DNA of 64,000 nucleotides from Arthrobacter sp. MMS18-M83. Its GTDB lineage: Bacteria; Actinomycetota; Actinomycetes; Actinomycetales; Micrococcaceae. The stretch's first letter is position 1, and every line of letters begins with the position of its first letter. The notes under the pieces were generated by a model. The model was not told the DNA's origin and made no database searches. It was given only the letters and a program-made list of their open reading frames with translations. The stretch covers positions 992,001-1,056,000 of the forward strand of contig NZ_CP113343.1 of assembly GCF_026683955.1 (NCBI RefSeq), in the 5' to 3' direction. The position numbers and the translations under genes are program-made. Below, in pieces: positions 52,232-61,240 of the stretch.

Positions 52232-53563
52232 TCACCGCGGCGCGGCAAGCACCAATACAACGTCGATGCCGGCAAGGGCTCCTCCCGGGGCCACCATTAC
52301 CGGAGTCGCGTTCGCGACGCTGCCATCGCCGCCGTAGTACCGGGACACAACGGGCGTCCCCTTCCCCACGAAGTAAACCTTGTAGGAACCGGCAGCTAGT
52401 CCGACAATCGTGTACGTCCCGTCGGACTGGACAGCGGCCCCGCCGCCGAAACCGGACGCACTGGACGTTGCGGAGACAAAGATCTGGCTCACATCAACGC
52501 CGTCAGGCACCGTCACCGTGCCGCTGATCGTTGCGCCAAGCGCCAACTCCACGTCGGTGCCTTCCTTGGCTTCCCCGGCCGCCACCACCACGGGGGTCGC
52601 GTTCGCGAAGCTTCCGTCGCCGCCGTAGAACCGGGACACAACATTCTGCGGCATTTCCTTTTGGGAGCCGAAGTTGAGCTTGTAGGACCCGGCCGGCAGT
52701 CCGACGACCGTGTAGCTCCCGTCTGCCTTGACAGCCGCACTGCCCCCGACGCCGGCGCCCGGCCCGCTTGGGAGTGCGACCGCAAAGATCTGGCTCACGT
52801 CGATGCCCTCAGGCACCGTCACCGTGCCGCTGATGGTCGCGCCCAGTGCCATTTGGACGTCAATGCCTGCCCTGGCCTCCCCTGCAGCCACGGCCACCGG
52901 TGTCGCGTTCGCGAAGCTTCCATCGCCCCCGTAATACCGCGGCACGACGTTCTGGCGCACGCCGTTCGGATCCGCGGGGAAATTGCCGAAATTGACCCTG
53001 TATGTACCGGCAGGCAGCCCGACAACCGTGTATGTTCCGTCGGAATCCACGGCCCCGAACGAAGGACTGAAGGACCCACCCGACAACGAAAAGGCAGTCG
53101 CGCTGATCTGGCTGACGTCAATGCCCTCGGGCACGGTTACCATGCCACTGATGGTGGCACCAAGCACCAACTGCACGTCAATACCGGCCTTCGCCTCGCC
53201 CGCGGCCACGTTAACCGGGGTCCCGAGACCGCTTCCGTCGCCGCCGTAAAACCGGCTCACAACGTTCTGCCTGACGCCATACCCATCCGGCCCAGCCTGG
53301 AAACTCACCGGGTACGAACCGGCAGGCAACCCGGTGACGGTGTAAGTCCCATCAGCATCTGGATGCGTTGGGTTAACTACATCCGGCGCATGGAAGACGA
53401 CCACCGCGATCTGGGTCACGTCTATGCCGTCGGGCACCGTCACCGTGCCACTGATGGAACCGGTGCCGGCGGCCTGAGCCGGGACAGCACTGACCAGCGC
53501 TGAAAGGAAGAGGAGAAGAATCGTGACCAGCGCGAGAAATCCGCGTCTTGCTTTGGTTTCCAT
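52232..53563 (-). CDS. Secreted protein with four tandem beta-sandwich repeats
   Basis: 443 residues. Signal peptide MxxKARRGFLALVTILLLFL to ALVSAVPAQAAG. Then four roughly 100-residue repeats, each built as GTISGTVTVPxGIDVSQI, xGTYTVVGLPAGSYxVNF, NVVxRYYGGDGS and TPVxVAAGEAxAGIDVxL. The ISGTVT..G......V..DGTY.V.GLPAGSY pattern belongs to carboxypeptidase-regulatory-like (transthyretin-like) domains; the YYGGDGS..A..V.V..G insert is distinctive. No sortase or other anchor is visible, so it is released or wall-bound. High similarity between repeats suggests recent expansion. Confidence 0.88.
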   Translation of the reverse strand: METKARRGFLALVTILLLFLSALVSAVPAQAAGTGSISGTVTVPDGIDVTQIAVVVFHAPDVVNPTHPDADGTYTVTGLPAGSYPVSFQAGPDGYGVRQNVVSRFYGGDGSGLGTPVNVAAGEAKAGIDVQLVLGATISGMVTVPEGIDVSQISATAFSLSGGSFSPSFGAVDSDGTYTVVGLPAGTYRVNFGNFPADPNGVRQNVVPRYYGGDGSFANATPVAVAAGEARAGIDVQMALGATISGTVTVPEGIDVSQIFAVALPSGPGAGVGGSAAVKADGSYTVVGLPAGSYKLNFGSQKEMPQNVVSRFYGGDGSFANATPVVVAAGEAKEGTDVELALGATISGTVTVPDGVDVSQIFVSATSSASGFGGGAAVQSDGTYTIVGLAAGSYKVYFVGKGTPVVSRYYGGDGSVANATPVMVAPGGALAGIDVVLVLAAPR

Positions 53564-53875
53564 GGGTTTCCCCCAATGTGGAATATGCGATTCCTAGAGC
53601 GCCTGCAGGCACGGGTCTGCAGGCGATCGGCCGCTCAGCGAGCTGGCGCCGGCCGGGACAAGAGCCATGACCGGAGTGTACGCGTCCGGGACCAGCACGG
53701 CACGAGTGGGCGATACCTATTTCCGGGAAACGCCACTCTGTCGACCCACTCGTTCTTACTTACATCGAGTGGCAAATTGACACCGCGCGGGCCACCTCCG
53801 GTACTTCGTTCGTCCTCGGGGCGCCACAGGCTTGGGAATAGCCCTTGGATTCCGTGGTTTTTACTGATCTTGGTC
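53564..53875. other. Intergenic region upstream of the repeat protein
   Basis: 312 bp without supported gene. It should hold the promoter of the minus-strand repeat protein; no clear -35/-10 pair was found. Confidence 0.35.
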
Positions 53876-54052
53876 CTAACCCTCCCTGGCCCAATTCGGA
53901 GGCTTGGGGTACCCAGGGGTGGAATAGTCGCACTCTCCGTTGGTGCACAAATAGGGAATGTGCGTTCCGTTGGCCGCCATCATTCCCATAGCGGGAAGTT
54001 CAACCCACTTGTTGACAACAAGACTATTGCACCGCGTGCAGACATAATTCAT
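53876..54052 (-). CDS. Small zinc-finger protein (58 aa)
   Basis: MNYVCTRCNSLVVNKWVELP, then AAMGMMAANGTHIPYLCTNG, ECDYSTPGYPKPPNW. Two cysteine pairs (YVCTRC and YLCTNGEC) can hold one zinc. AGAAGACC lies upstream. A stand-alone zinc knuckle of unknown role. Confidence 0.65.
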   Translation of the reverse strand: MNYVCTRCNSLVVNKWVELPAMGMMAANGTHIPYLCTNGECDYSTPGYPKPPNWAREG

Positions 54053-54143
54053 GGTCTTCTTCCCCAGAGGTCTGGCCCGTATATCCAACGACTATCTGTG
54101 CTGTGATGCTCACGGCCTACTTCCAACGCTTGGCAACAGACTC

Positions 54144-54755
54144 TCAGAGGCCGCTGGCCCGTGCCACCTCGACGAGTCCTTTATTTGCCTGGTCCGAAGA
54201 CAACCCGCCGGGCGCGTCCGTCGTGTAGTCCAGTTTAAACTCATAGACCCAGGAACCTTTCCATACCACCAAGAGCATGCTCGTCTGCGGCATCGATACC
54301 CTTGGTGACGGCAAGGATTCACCGGTCCGAGGAGGAAGCGTCACCGGCGGGGGCATGTGCAGCTCACGGAGGACCGCGCTGTCTCCAAGCCCGGACACCG
54401 GAGTGCCAATCGCCTTTCCCGGGTCAGGCATTCCACCCGCAGGCGGATGCCCGGGATCCAGGGAGAGGGGGTGGAGTTGGTACGTCCACGCGTACGCCGA
54501 TCCTGGCAGCTGCGTGTCGGCAGTGAAAATGCAGCCAGACGGCCCTTGAGCCGGAGGTGCGGGGAGTCTTCCATAACCGTCGGCCACATGGGTGTCCAAA
54601 CCGAACGCGGTCTTGACTGAGGCAGCCGTGAGTCGACTGCATGGATCAACGCCCGCCGGGGCATTGTAGTCCGGTGGCACGCATGCCCCGAGAAGAATCA
54701 GGAGGGACGTCCCGGCCAGCGCCAGAAGGAAGGGTTTCTTCTTGATGCGTGACAT
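54144..54755 (-). CDS. Lipoprotein, DUF3558-like
   Basis: 203 residues from MSRIKKKPFLLALAGTSLLI after AGGAGG. The lipobox is LGAC (residue about 24). The mature part DPCSRLTAASVKTAFGLDTH, GPSGCIFTADTQ, SGLGDSAVLRE follows the pattern of actinobacterial DUF3558 lipoproteins (DPC..L....V.......; C.W/F.....; GLGD.A). Exposed on the outer membrane face; function unknown. Confidence 0.75.
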   Translation of the reverse strand: MSRIKKKPFLLALAGTSLLILLGACVPPDYNAPAGVDPCSRLTAASVKTAFGLDTHVADGYGRLPAPPAQGPSGCIFTADTQLPGSAYAWTYQLHPLSLDPGHPPAGGMPDPGKAIGTPVSGLGDSAVLRELHMPPPVTLPPRTGESLPSPRVSMPQTSMLLVVWKGSWVYEFKLDYTTDAPGGLSSDQANKGLVEVARASGL

Positions 54756-55143
54756 TTCATCGGCCCTCCTATGCGAAGCCCCCAGACTGCAGTTCAATTA
54801 TTCAACTTGTCGCAAACGAAACGAAGCCAATTGACGTTACTGATTTGAAGCGACATGCCTGACCCCCGGAGCGGACAGCCGCAGCCACAACGCGGACAAG
54901 AGGGCCAACGGGCACAAACGGGATATCGCCGCCGACACGATTGCCGCCTCCTGCCAATGCTCTCGGTCGTTCGAATTCCGGTCCGCAACATCGGCCTGAA
55001 CTGTGAAAAGCCAAGAAGTCATGGCAGGTTGCGGCTCCTGCGGCTAACATCGGGATCGGGAGGAAGTGCGATCATCTGTGCTGCCATCTGGATTCTTTTG
55101 CACTTGGACTGTTCATGGCCGGATGCACAGCCCCGCAGACCGT
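54756..55143. other. Intergenic region without recognisable gene
   Basis: 388 bp between the lipoprotein gene and the phosphoesterase relic. Only shadow frames; somewhat AT-richer around 54795-54850, probably the promoter of the lipoprotein gene. Confidence 0.35.
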
Positions 55144-55300
55144 TGCCTGCATACGTCAACCAGTTGGCCACCGATTGTGCGCGCTGGACGGCAACTACAA
55201 GGAATTCACCCACCCGAGCCTGCCCAATTACTTGGCCCTGACCAGTGGCATCAACGCCTGCACGGCGGATAACTGCGCTCCGGTGGTGAGTGCAAAGCAA
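55144..55300 (+). pseudogene. Phosphoesterase (acid phosphatase) relic
   Basis: One frame reads LPAYVNQLATDCA, the next LDGNYKEFTHPSLPNYLALT, SGINACTADNCAPV. Together they match the conserved N-terminal region of the phosphoesterase family (PYxNxLAxxCAxxxxYxxxTHPSLPNYLALxSG). The frames are separated by one frameshift and nothing else of the roughly 270-residue protein remains. Confidence 0.7.
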
Positions 55301-55440
55301 GAGTGCCGAGCGCCATCACGTCCGGTCAACGACCCTTGCAAGACCGCACTCAGCTAAGGTCAGGCATGCGCCCGCTTCGCGAGCACTTAGGGTGAGCCTC
55401 GTCCGCCCTGCTGACAGAGACCCCGCCGCGAGCCCATACT

Positions 55441-56343
55441 ATGAACATGGCAGGGGATCCGTTCGAAGTCACCGGGCACTTCACGCTGGCCGATACAACG
55501 CTCGCCTACCGCGAAAAGGGCGCCGACGGGACGCCTGTCGTATTCGTGCACGGGGGTCTGAGCGACCTGCGCACCTGGGAAAAGCAGCTCCAGGCAATCA
55601 GCGCCTCGTACCGCACGATCAGTTATAGCCGCCGCTATGCGCGTCCCAATGATGACGTCCCCGCGGGGGCCGATGACCAGATGTTCCCGCATGCGGATGA
55701 TCTTGCCGCAATCCTTCAGGGCCTGGACGGCGGCCCGGCGACACTGGTCGGGAACTCCTGGGGCGCCTTCATCTGCCTTCTCACCGCGATCGGCCACCCC
55801 GGCCTCGTGGCAAACCTGGTGCTTGAAGAGCCGCCGGTCCTTCCCCTGTATGTCAGCACACCCCCTCGGCCGGCCGAACTCCTCCGGCTCGCCCGCAAAC
55901 CCCGGACTCTTGCAAGCATCCTCGGTTTCGGAACCAGGATCGCCCGGGTGCAGAAAGCTTTCCGCAACGACAACGACGAGGAAGCCATGCGTCTGTTCGT
56001 CAACGGAGTCCTCGGCAAAAAAGGCCTCGATGGCGTCCCGGCGCCCCGCCAGCAACAGATGAGGGAAAATCTTGGTGCCCTGAAAGCCCAGATGCTGGGT
56101 GCCGGTTTTCCGCCCCTCCACGATCAGGACGTCCGGGAAGTCACCATCCCCGTGCTCCTGCTCACCGGAGAGCAAAGCCCGGCTTTCCTGCACCGCCTGA
56201 CCGAGCGGCTCAACGACCTGCTACCGAACGCGCAGACAATCCGCATACCCCGTGCCTCCCACCTCATGCACGAGGTAAACCCCGCCGCCGTCAACACGGC
56301 GATCCTCGAATTCCTCACCGCCCAGGCCATTGCAACAAGCTAG
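55441..56343 (+). CDS. Alpha/beta-fold hydrolase
   Basis: 300 residues. Oxyanion strand VVFVHGGLSDLRTWEKQLQA, nucleophile elbow LVGNSWGAFICL (Ser), final His in IPRASHLMHEVNPAAVNTAI; the acid is probably in VLLLTGEQSPAFLHRL (Glu rather than Asp). A cap domain spans residues 140-220. It is likely an esterase or lactone/epoxide-type hydrolase. No signal peptide. No strong ribosome site. Confidence 0.92.
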   Translation: MNMAGDPFEVTGHFTLADTTLAYREKGADGTPVVFVHGGLSDLRTWEKQLQAISASYRTISYSRRYARPNDDVPAGADDQMFPHADDLAAILQGLDGGPATLVGNSWGAFICLLTAIGHPGLVANLVLEEPPVLPLYVSTPPRPAELLRLARKPRTLASILGFGTRIARVQKAFRNDNDEEAMRLFVNGVLGKKGLDGVPAPRQQQMRENLGALKAQMLGAGFPPLHDQDVREVTIPVLLLTGEQSPAFLHRLTERLNDLLPNAQTIRIPRASHLMHEVNPAAVNTAILEFLTAQAIATS

Positions 56344-56368
56344 CTAGAACCGGACCGGCCAGGAAGGA

Positions 56369-57750
56369 TCAGCCAGCCGGCTGGCCGGTGGAGGGTTTGA
56401 TGTTCTGGTTGGAGCTGAAAACATTGCCAGGGTCGTAGTCGGCCTTGATCTGCGCCAACCGCACGTAGCCCTTGCCGTAGGCAGCCCGGATCCGGGCCTC
56501 CCCCTCGTCATTGTGCAAAAAGTTCACATACACGCCGCCGGTGGCGTGCGGTTCCATCGCGGCGAAGTACTCCCGGCACCAGGAAATGTCAGCATGATCC
56601 GGACCCCCTGCCGGCCACGCAGCGTTGATGTTCATCGCATGCGCCGCGTCCCTGCCCGATGCCGCAGAGCCGCCCCCAGGCCCGTCGGCCATGGCACCGC
56701 CCATATGAAAAAGCAGCGTGTAGGACGCGGGCGAATTCTTGGCCCAGGAACGCTCGATCAGAACCTCAATCGCGTCATCGCTCAACGGGGGAAGGTAGTG
56801 CGACTTCCAGTAATAACCCCAGTGGTGCGGCACCCCGGCGTCGAACATCGACTGATGCTCCACATACGGTTTACGCCTGACCAGATCCGCCGCGGGAGGC
56901 CCGAAGCTCCGAAGCGGCCGCAACAACGCCTCTCCCTCATCAAGGTCACCGGAATAACACGGAATCACGAGCAGGACATCGGTTCCGCGCAGGTCCTCGG
57001 GAACCCACTCCAGCGCCGGAGCGGTCCGCAGGTTCAAGTACACCGCGAGCTCCTCCGGCGCCCCGGCAATGAACTCACGATAGAAGGAAAGCACCTCACG
57101 CGCCTGTTCGGCCCTGAACAGGATCGGCCCGGCCAGCACCGTCCTGCCCAGTTGGTGGAGTCCGAACTCGAACTCGGTCACAATCCCGAAGTTCCCGCCC
57201 CCACCCCGGACCGCCCAAAAAGATCCGCATTCTCATCCGCCGCCACACGGACCCGGCTCCCGTCCGCCAACAGCATCCGCACCGAGAGCAGGTTATCCGA
57301 CGTCAGGCCCCACCGGCGGCTGAGCCAGCCGAACCCCCCACCCACGGTCAGCCCGGCAACGCCCGTGTGCGTCACGATCCCGCCAGGCGTAACCAGACCA
57401 TGCGCCTGCGTGGCAGCGTCAACATCACTCCACAACGCTCCCGGCCGGACCCGCGCTACACGGGCACCCGGGTCGACCTCAACACCACGCAACGCCGAGA
57501 AATCGATCACCACCCCGCCCTCACACAAAGCCGAGCCCGAAACGTTGTGCCCGCCACCCCTGACAGCCACCGACAGACCCTCCCGGCGCGCATACGCCAA
57601 CGCCAACGCAGGGTCCTCCACCCCGCCGCAACGCGCGATCAGGGCAGGCCGCCGGTCAATCGCGCCATTCCAAATCCGCCGCGCCTCCGCATAATCAGGA
57701 TCCCCAGGCACTAAAACCGTTCCCCGAAAACCATCCAGAACAGCACTCAT
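56369..57750 (-). pseudogene. FAD-linked oxidase (BBE-type), homopolymer frameshift
   Basis: Two abutting frames. The first, from MSAVLDGFRGTVLVPGDPDY, has the FAD loop SVAVRGGGHNVSGSALCEGG (His for covalent FAD) and GLTVGGGFGWLSRRWGLTSD. The second, from 57181, continues TEFEFGLHQLGRTVLAGPIL and ends with the BBE domain YVNFLHNDEGEARIRAAYGK, NVFSSNQNIKP. They join as ADLFWAVRGGGGNFGIVTEF if the five-A run at 57217-57221 had six. About 460 residues in total, normal for the family. Catalytic parts are complete apart from the shift. Confidence 0.88.
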
Positions 57751-58174
57751 AAACGCATCATGCCTCCACACCGCCGCCGCTGGCAACGATAAATCCGCCC
57801 CAACACCGCCCCCAGCACCCAATCCCCACTTCCGACCCCGCCGCCTTGGGAGTGTCCGCCGGATCAGCGGTTGGCATTTAGTTGATTCTCCGTCGAAGGT
57901 GATGGCGCAGGCATTCAGTGCCGGCTTCCCCGTGCGGCCCATCGTGCCCTTCCGTTGCCCGTCGGGTCCAGTGCCCTGCTTGCCAGGCACAGGCGCCTGC
58001 ACTGGACTTCTGACAACCCGATGTTCCTCTGCACGCGCCCCGTAATTCCGCGGGATCCAGTGCAGACGATTTCGGCCTCGATCCGAGCCAGACCTCTTTG
58101 TCGGTCCATTGACGTTGCAGGGCCAACGTCATGACGATTCATAGGGTAAGTGACCGGAATTTCCTTGCAGATAC
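57751..58174. other. Intergenic region without recognisable gene
   Basis: 424 bp between two minus-strand genes. Antisense and sense frames are both poor; no repeats or RNA features noticed. Confidence 0.35.
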
Positions 58175-58954
58175 TCACTGGCGGCCTGGCGCTTCCTCCG
58201 TGCGGTAGAGGTTTTCGATGACGATGTCGGCGTCCAGGGGGCTGATCTTGGGATACATGGTGCGTAACTCCCTCACGGCCGCTTCATGTCCGCGCTTGAT
58301 ATGGATCACTCTCAACCAGCTGATCTGCAGACCGGACAGGTGCACCCCGGCCTTTGCAAGCTGGCGGTGTTCTATGATGCGCCAGACGCTCACGGTCGCT
58401 TGGGCAAGGGCCAGGACGATGATCAGCGGTGTGAAGGCGTCAGATCGCCGTGGATAGGTAAAGAACATGGCTGTATAGAAAATCGAGAGTAGCAAGGTAC
58501 TGGCGCCGAAGTTCTGCCATCTGAGCCAGTCCAGATAACGTCCGGGACGCAGGGGCGGGATCTCCGAGGCCGCCGCCTGTTCTGCCGGCGCTGCTGAAAT
58601 GCCGGCCGACGCCAGAACCAGACCGGCCATCCACAGGTACGGACGGGCAGGATCTGCGAGCTCGGGCACGGACAGAAGGGTGGATGCGAACACGGCCAGA
58701 GGCAGGAGTCCGGGAAGGGTGTCCGCGGCCTGTATTCGGAGCAAGGTCGTGGGCTGTGACCGTCGCTCCCAGGACAGTATGACGACGCCTCGGACCAAGG
58801 CAAAGACTGCGAAGAAGAAAGAAAACCCGATATTCCTGCCGTCCTGTGGTCCGCTCGAAAGCACGGCCGCATGCCACATGCCCAAGCATCCGGCCAACAC
58901 GACACCACCGCCGATCATCACGGACACCGGTTTAGGGTTCTTCACCACCCGCAT
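58175..58954 (-). CDS. Hypothetical multi-pass membrane protein
   Basis: 259 residues, about six hydrophobic helices (VMIGGGVVLAGCLGMWHAAV, IGFSFFFAVFALVRGVVIL, LLPLAVFASTLLSV, LWMAGLVLASAGIS, LLLSIFYTAMFF, LIIVLALAQATVSVW), then a cytoplasmic tail of 60 residues (VIHIKRGHEAAVRELRTMYP). No family recognised. GAGGAAGGACC precedes the start. Copy 2 of the structured repeat begins 81 bp upstream of it. Confidence 0.75.
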   Translation of the reverse strand: MRVVKNPKPVSVMIGGGVVLAGCLGMWHAAVLSSGPQDGRNIGFSFFFAVFALVRGVVILSWERRSQPTTLLRIQAADTLPGLLPLAVFASTLLSVPELADPARPYLWMAGLVLASAGISAAPAEQAAASEIPPLRPGRYLDWLRWQNFGASTLLLSIFYTAMFFTYPRRSDAFTPLIIVLALAQATVSVWRIIEHRQLAKAGVHLSGLQISWLRVIHIKRGHEAAVRELRTMYPKISPLDADIVIENLYRTEEAPGRQ

Positions 58955-59035
58955 GGACGGTCCTTCCTCATCGACAGGTGTGACCCTCTGCGATCATCGA
59001 ACGCCTGCGCTCCTCCCGTGTCAATGATTCCCGCT

Positions 59036-59306
59036 TTGCGCCCGAACCCCGTCACGACGCAGGCCCTGGTCTTATCTCATGCGCACCCGCTGCGGAGGGC
59101 GTCGCAGCCAGCAGTCCGGAGCCCCTGCTCACCGATCGGTCCGGCACGCTCCCGTGGCCGGCCCCCGCAAGGGACGGGGTTGATGGCGCCCGTGGTGGCG
59201 TGCGGTTGTTCCCGGCGGCTTCGCATATCCCCCCTTTGCGCAGCAGCCGGGAACCCCTGCGCTGGAGTCCTCCCGACTCGCGCGGGGGTTCCTTATCGGC
59301 CCCCTG
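59036..59306. repeat. 271-bp structured non-coding repeat, copy 2
   Basis: Pairs with 39311-39582, same orientation. The terminal hairpin is kept, with pairing-preserving changes: here GGAACCCCTGCGC pairs fully (one G-T) with GCGCGGGGGTTCC, while copy 1 has CCCCCGCGC with GCGCGAGGG. The region lies between divergent genes and ends 147 bp before a lipoprotein gene. No shared open frame. Confidence 0.8.
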
Positions 59307-59452
59307 TTGCCTCACGTCAATACCTCCGGGAACGTTGATTCCTTGTGCACTTTCCCTCCGGACAGCTACCCTGAGCGCAGTTCCTTGGCTCTATCGATTT
59401 GACGCACCACACTTATGCCGTAAATCTGAGGTCCACGGGGGCCATGTAAATC

Positions 59453-60028
59453 ATGCGAAAGCGGTTTGGCGTTATCGCAGTGCCGTTGCTCTGCATTCTC
59501 CTGACGTCCTGTGCGCCTGTCCCTTACGGGCCGTCGACATTCCCTCCCATAACTTCATTCCCTCCGGCAAGCACCACGCCGCCGGTGACCTACTTGTCCC
59601 GTCCGGCAAGCACCACGCCCATGCCGGGTCCTTCGTCCCGAGGCTCTACCCAGCCGACTGTCGAGTGTGCCGAGTTCCTGCCCTCGACACCGTGTGGATT
59701 ATATTCCAGCGTCCGCGGTGCGTCCGGCCGCCAGGATGTAGCCTGGGCCGGTTCCGGCAGCATCACGGCCAGGCTCGAATCCGTTTCCGGCTCCCTGTAT
59801 CTGACCGTCACAACCCCGTGCGCCCCACTGAGTGGGGCTGCATCCATCACTGGGAACATTCTGCAGGTCCGGAGTATCGCCGTCGGCGCCATGTCGTGCC
59901 CGGGCGAACCCGCTTCACAGGAAGCTTGGGTCCTGGAGTTTCTCAGGCGCCCGATCAAGCTGGCGTATGCCAGCGGGACACTGACATGGCTCAGCGGCCC
60001 GGACACCCTGGGATTCAAGAGTCACTGA
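59453..60028 (+). CDS. Lipoprotein with META/HslJ-like domain
   Basis: 191 residues. Signal MRKRFGVIAVPLLCILLTSC with lipobox LTSC. A Pro/Ser/Thr-rich wall-spanning linker carries a duplicated 17-nt coding repeat (TCCGGCAAGCACCACGC, twice). A beta domain follows with CAPLSGAASITGNILQVRSI, AMSCPGE, EAWVLEFLRRPIKLAYASGT, LTWLSG: the C.....Y....L....(m)T.MAC......E...L..L.....Y...G..L.L pattern of META/HslJ domains. Confidence 0.72.
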   Translation: MRKRFGVIAVPLLCILLTSCAPVPYGPSTFPPITSFPPASTTPPVTYLSRPASTTPMPGPSSRGSTQPTVECAEFLPSTPCGLYSSVRGASGRQDVAWAGSGSITARLESVSGSLYLTVTTPCAPLSGAASITGNILQVRSIAVGAMSCPGEPASQEAWVLEFLRRPIKLAYASGTLTWLSGPDTLGFKSH

Positions 60029-60356
60029 ACCACAGCAAATATCGCAACTCATCACACAAATGAAATTGGGGGACAGTAATGCCATCATTCTTACGCGCCG
60101 TGCGCATCTGTGCGGTATTGCTGCTAGCAGTCGTTCATGCCCTGGCCACAGTCCGCGCCGTGTAAATCTCCTCAACCATTGGGGAAACGGTCATGTTCGA
60201 AGACGTACTCGACGGCAAATACAACGACACCACCGCAAGGACCGGAGAATAAGCCAAACTTGTCTCAGACTTCACCGGCCCTGACTGGAGAACTCCCCCG
60301 GAAGCCGTGCCGGCCAGCCTGACCCGACACTGATGATTGCCGCCGGCCGGACCGTC
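60029..60356. other. Intergenic region with two very short ORFs
   Basis: 328 bp. From 60079 an ATG frame encodes 28 residues with one hydrophobic helix (MPSFLRAVRICAVLLLAVVH...). From 60193 another encodes 19 residues (MFEDVLDGKYNDTTARTGE). Neither has a convincing ribosome site; the first resembles a membrane micropeptide and the second a protein fragment. They precede a strong hairpin. Confidence 0.3.
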
Positions 60357-60400
60357 AATGAAGATGGAGTTGCGGCCGGAGCCGCAACTCCATCTTCATT
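60357..60400. terminator. Very strong hairpin, probable bidirectional terminator
   Basis: Perfect 20-bp inverted repeat (arms 60357-60376 and 60381-60400; outer AATGAAGATG / CATCTTCATT, inner GTTGCGGC / GCCGCAAC) around a CGGA tetraloop, followed by TGTTTATC. It is the best terminator in the window and separates the lipoprotein side from the deoR relic. Confidence 0.75.
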
Positions 60401-60522
60401 GTTTATCGGACAGTCCCCCGTGCGGTGATGAGTCCCACTTTGGCAGCCCAGCCTCTTGGCAAGGTGCTGAAATTCCGGACTACGGGATGGCAGGTCCAAG
60501 GAAGAGTCGCGAAATTCCTTGG

Positions 60523-60830
60523 CTATGGGGGTGGCTTATGGCCGTTCAAGCCGGCCTGATCAGCCGTGACGACGCGGACATTGGCCCTGGCAAGTGCTTT
60601 TGCAATCGCCGGGGGCAGGGGCGAATCGGTGACAAGGGTGTCGACGGCATCGAAATCCATCAGATGGACGATTGCCAGGTGGTTCATCTTGCCGCTTGTC
60701 GCGACAACGACTACATGGTCAGCGGCCCGGATCAAGGCTCTTTTCACGGGTAGTTCCAAGTCTCTGTCTACATACAGTCCGTCTGCGTGGAGTGCCTCGA
60801 TGCCGCAACTGCCGCCATGGATATGGGTGT
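60523..60830 (-). pseudogene. DeoR-family regulator, C-terminal sensor-domain fragment
   Basis: About 100 residues: GGSCGIEALHADGLYVDRDL, KRALIRAADHVVVVATSGKM, LMDFDAVDTLVTDSPLPPAI. These match the sugar-phosphate-binding C-terminal domain of DeoR regulators (K..m...A..vv.l.D.sK.g.......p...id.lITD). The N-terminal DNA-binding half is replaced by an oppositely oriented permease fragment at about 60831. Confidence 0.72.
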
Positions 60831-60832
60831 CG

Positions 60833-60985
60833 ATGGCCGCCGCCATCGTCCTTGGACTCTTCGCTGGCGAAGCCCTCGCCAAACGAATGCCCGCGAAATC
60901 GGCGAGGCGGCTCATGGTCCTCCTGGCCTATATCGGTTCAATCGCCGCAGCAGCCAGGGGCATCTGGGAACTGCTTGGGCTCTGA
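60833..60985 (+). pseudogene. C-terminal fragment of a membrane permease (TauE/SafE-like)
   Basis: About 50 residues: MAAAIVLGLFAGEALAKRMP, AKSARRLMVLLAYIGSIAAA, ARGIWELLGL. The last-helix pattern (G....L....P....RRL...LA..G......G) is typical of the C-terminus of TauE/SafE-type permeases. It begins exactly where the minus-strand deoR fragment ends, so the two remnants were brought together by a deletion or rearrangement. Confidence 0.5.
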
Positions 60986-61013
60986 TATCCGCTCAAGGCT
61001 GTACCCGCTCGAT

Positions 61014-61240
61014 TCAAGCCGGGCATTCTCTCTTGACGGCGGGGACCCATTCCGGTTCAAGACCGAGGATTTGCCGTGCCGGCTCGCGCGATTGGGGCCC
61101 GGAATCCCTCCCCGTTCCAGGGCCAGACCGCTGTGTTCCAGAGCCGTAGACACGGACTCGAAGCCGCGGTCCATGTGCGGCCCGAAGCCCTCGTCCATGT
61201 ACAGGACGGGGATGTCGGCATCCTTGGCAATCTCCCCTAG
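61014..61240 (-). pseudogene. Degraded paralogue of the 37045 protein
   Basis: VLYMDEGFGPHMDRGFESVS, TALEHSGLALERG, then after a frameshift DSGPQSREPARQILGLEPEW, VPAV. It aligns along its length with MDKGFGPHVDRGFESASTRL...HILSLESERVPAV of 37045-37365. It lacks a start codon and the second half, and abuts the stop of the DUF72 gene. Confidence 0.75.
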
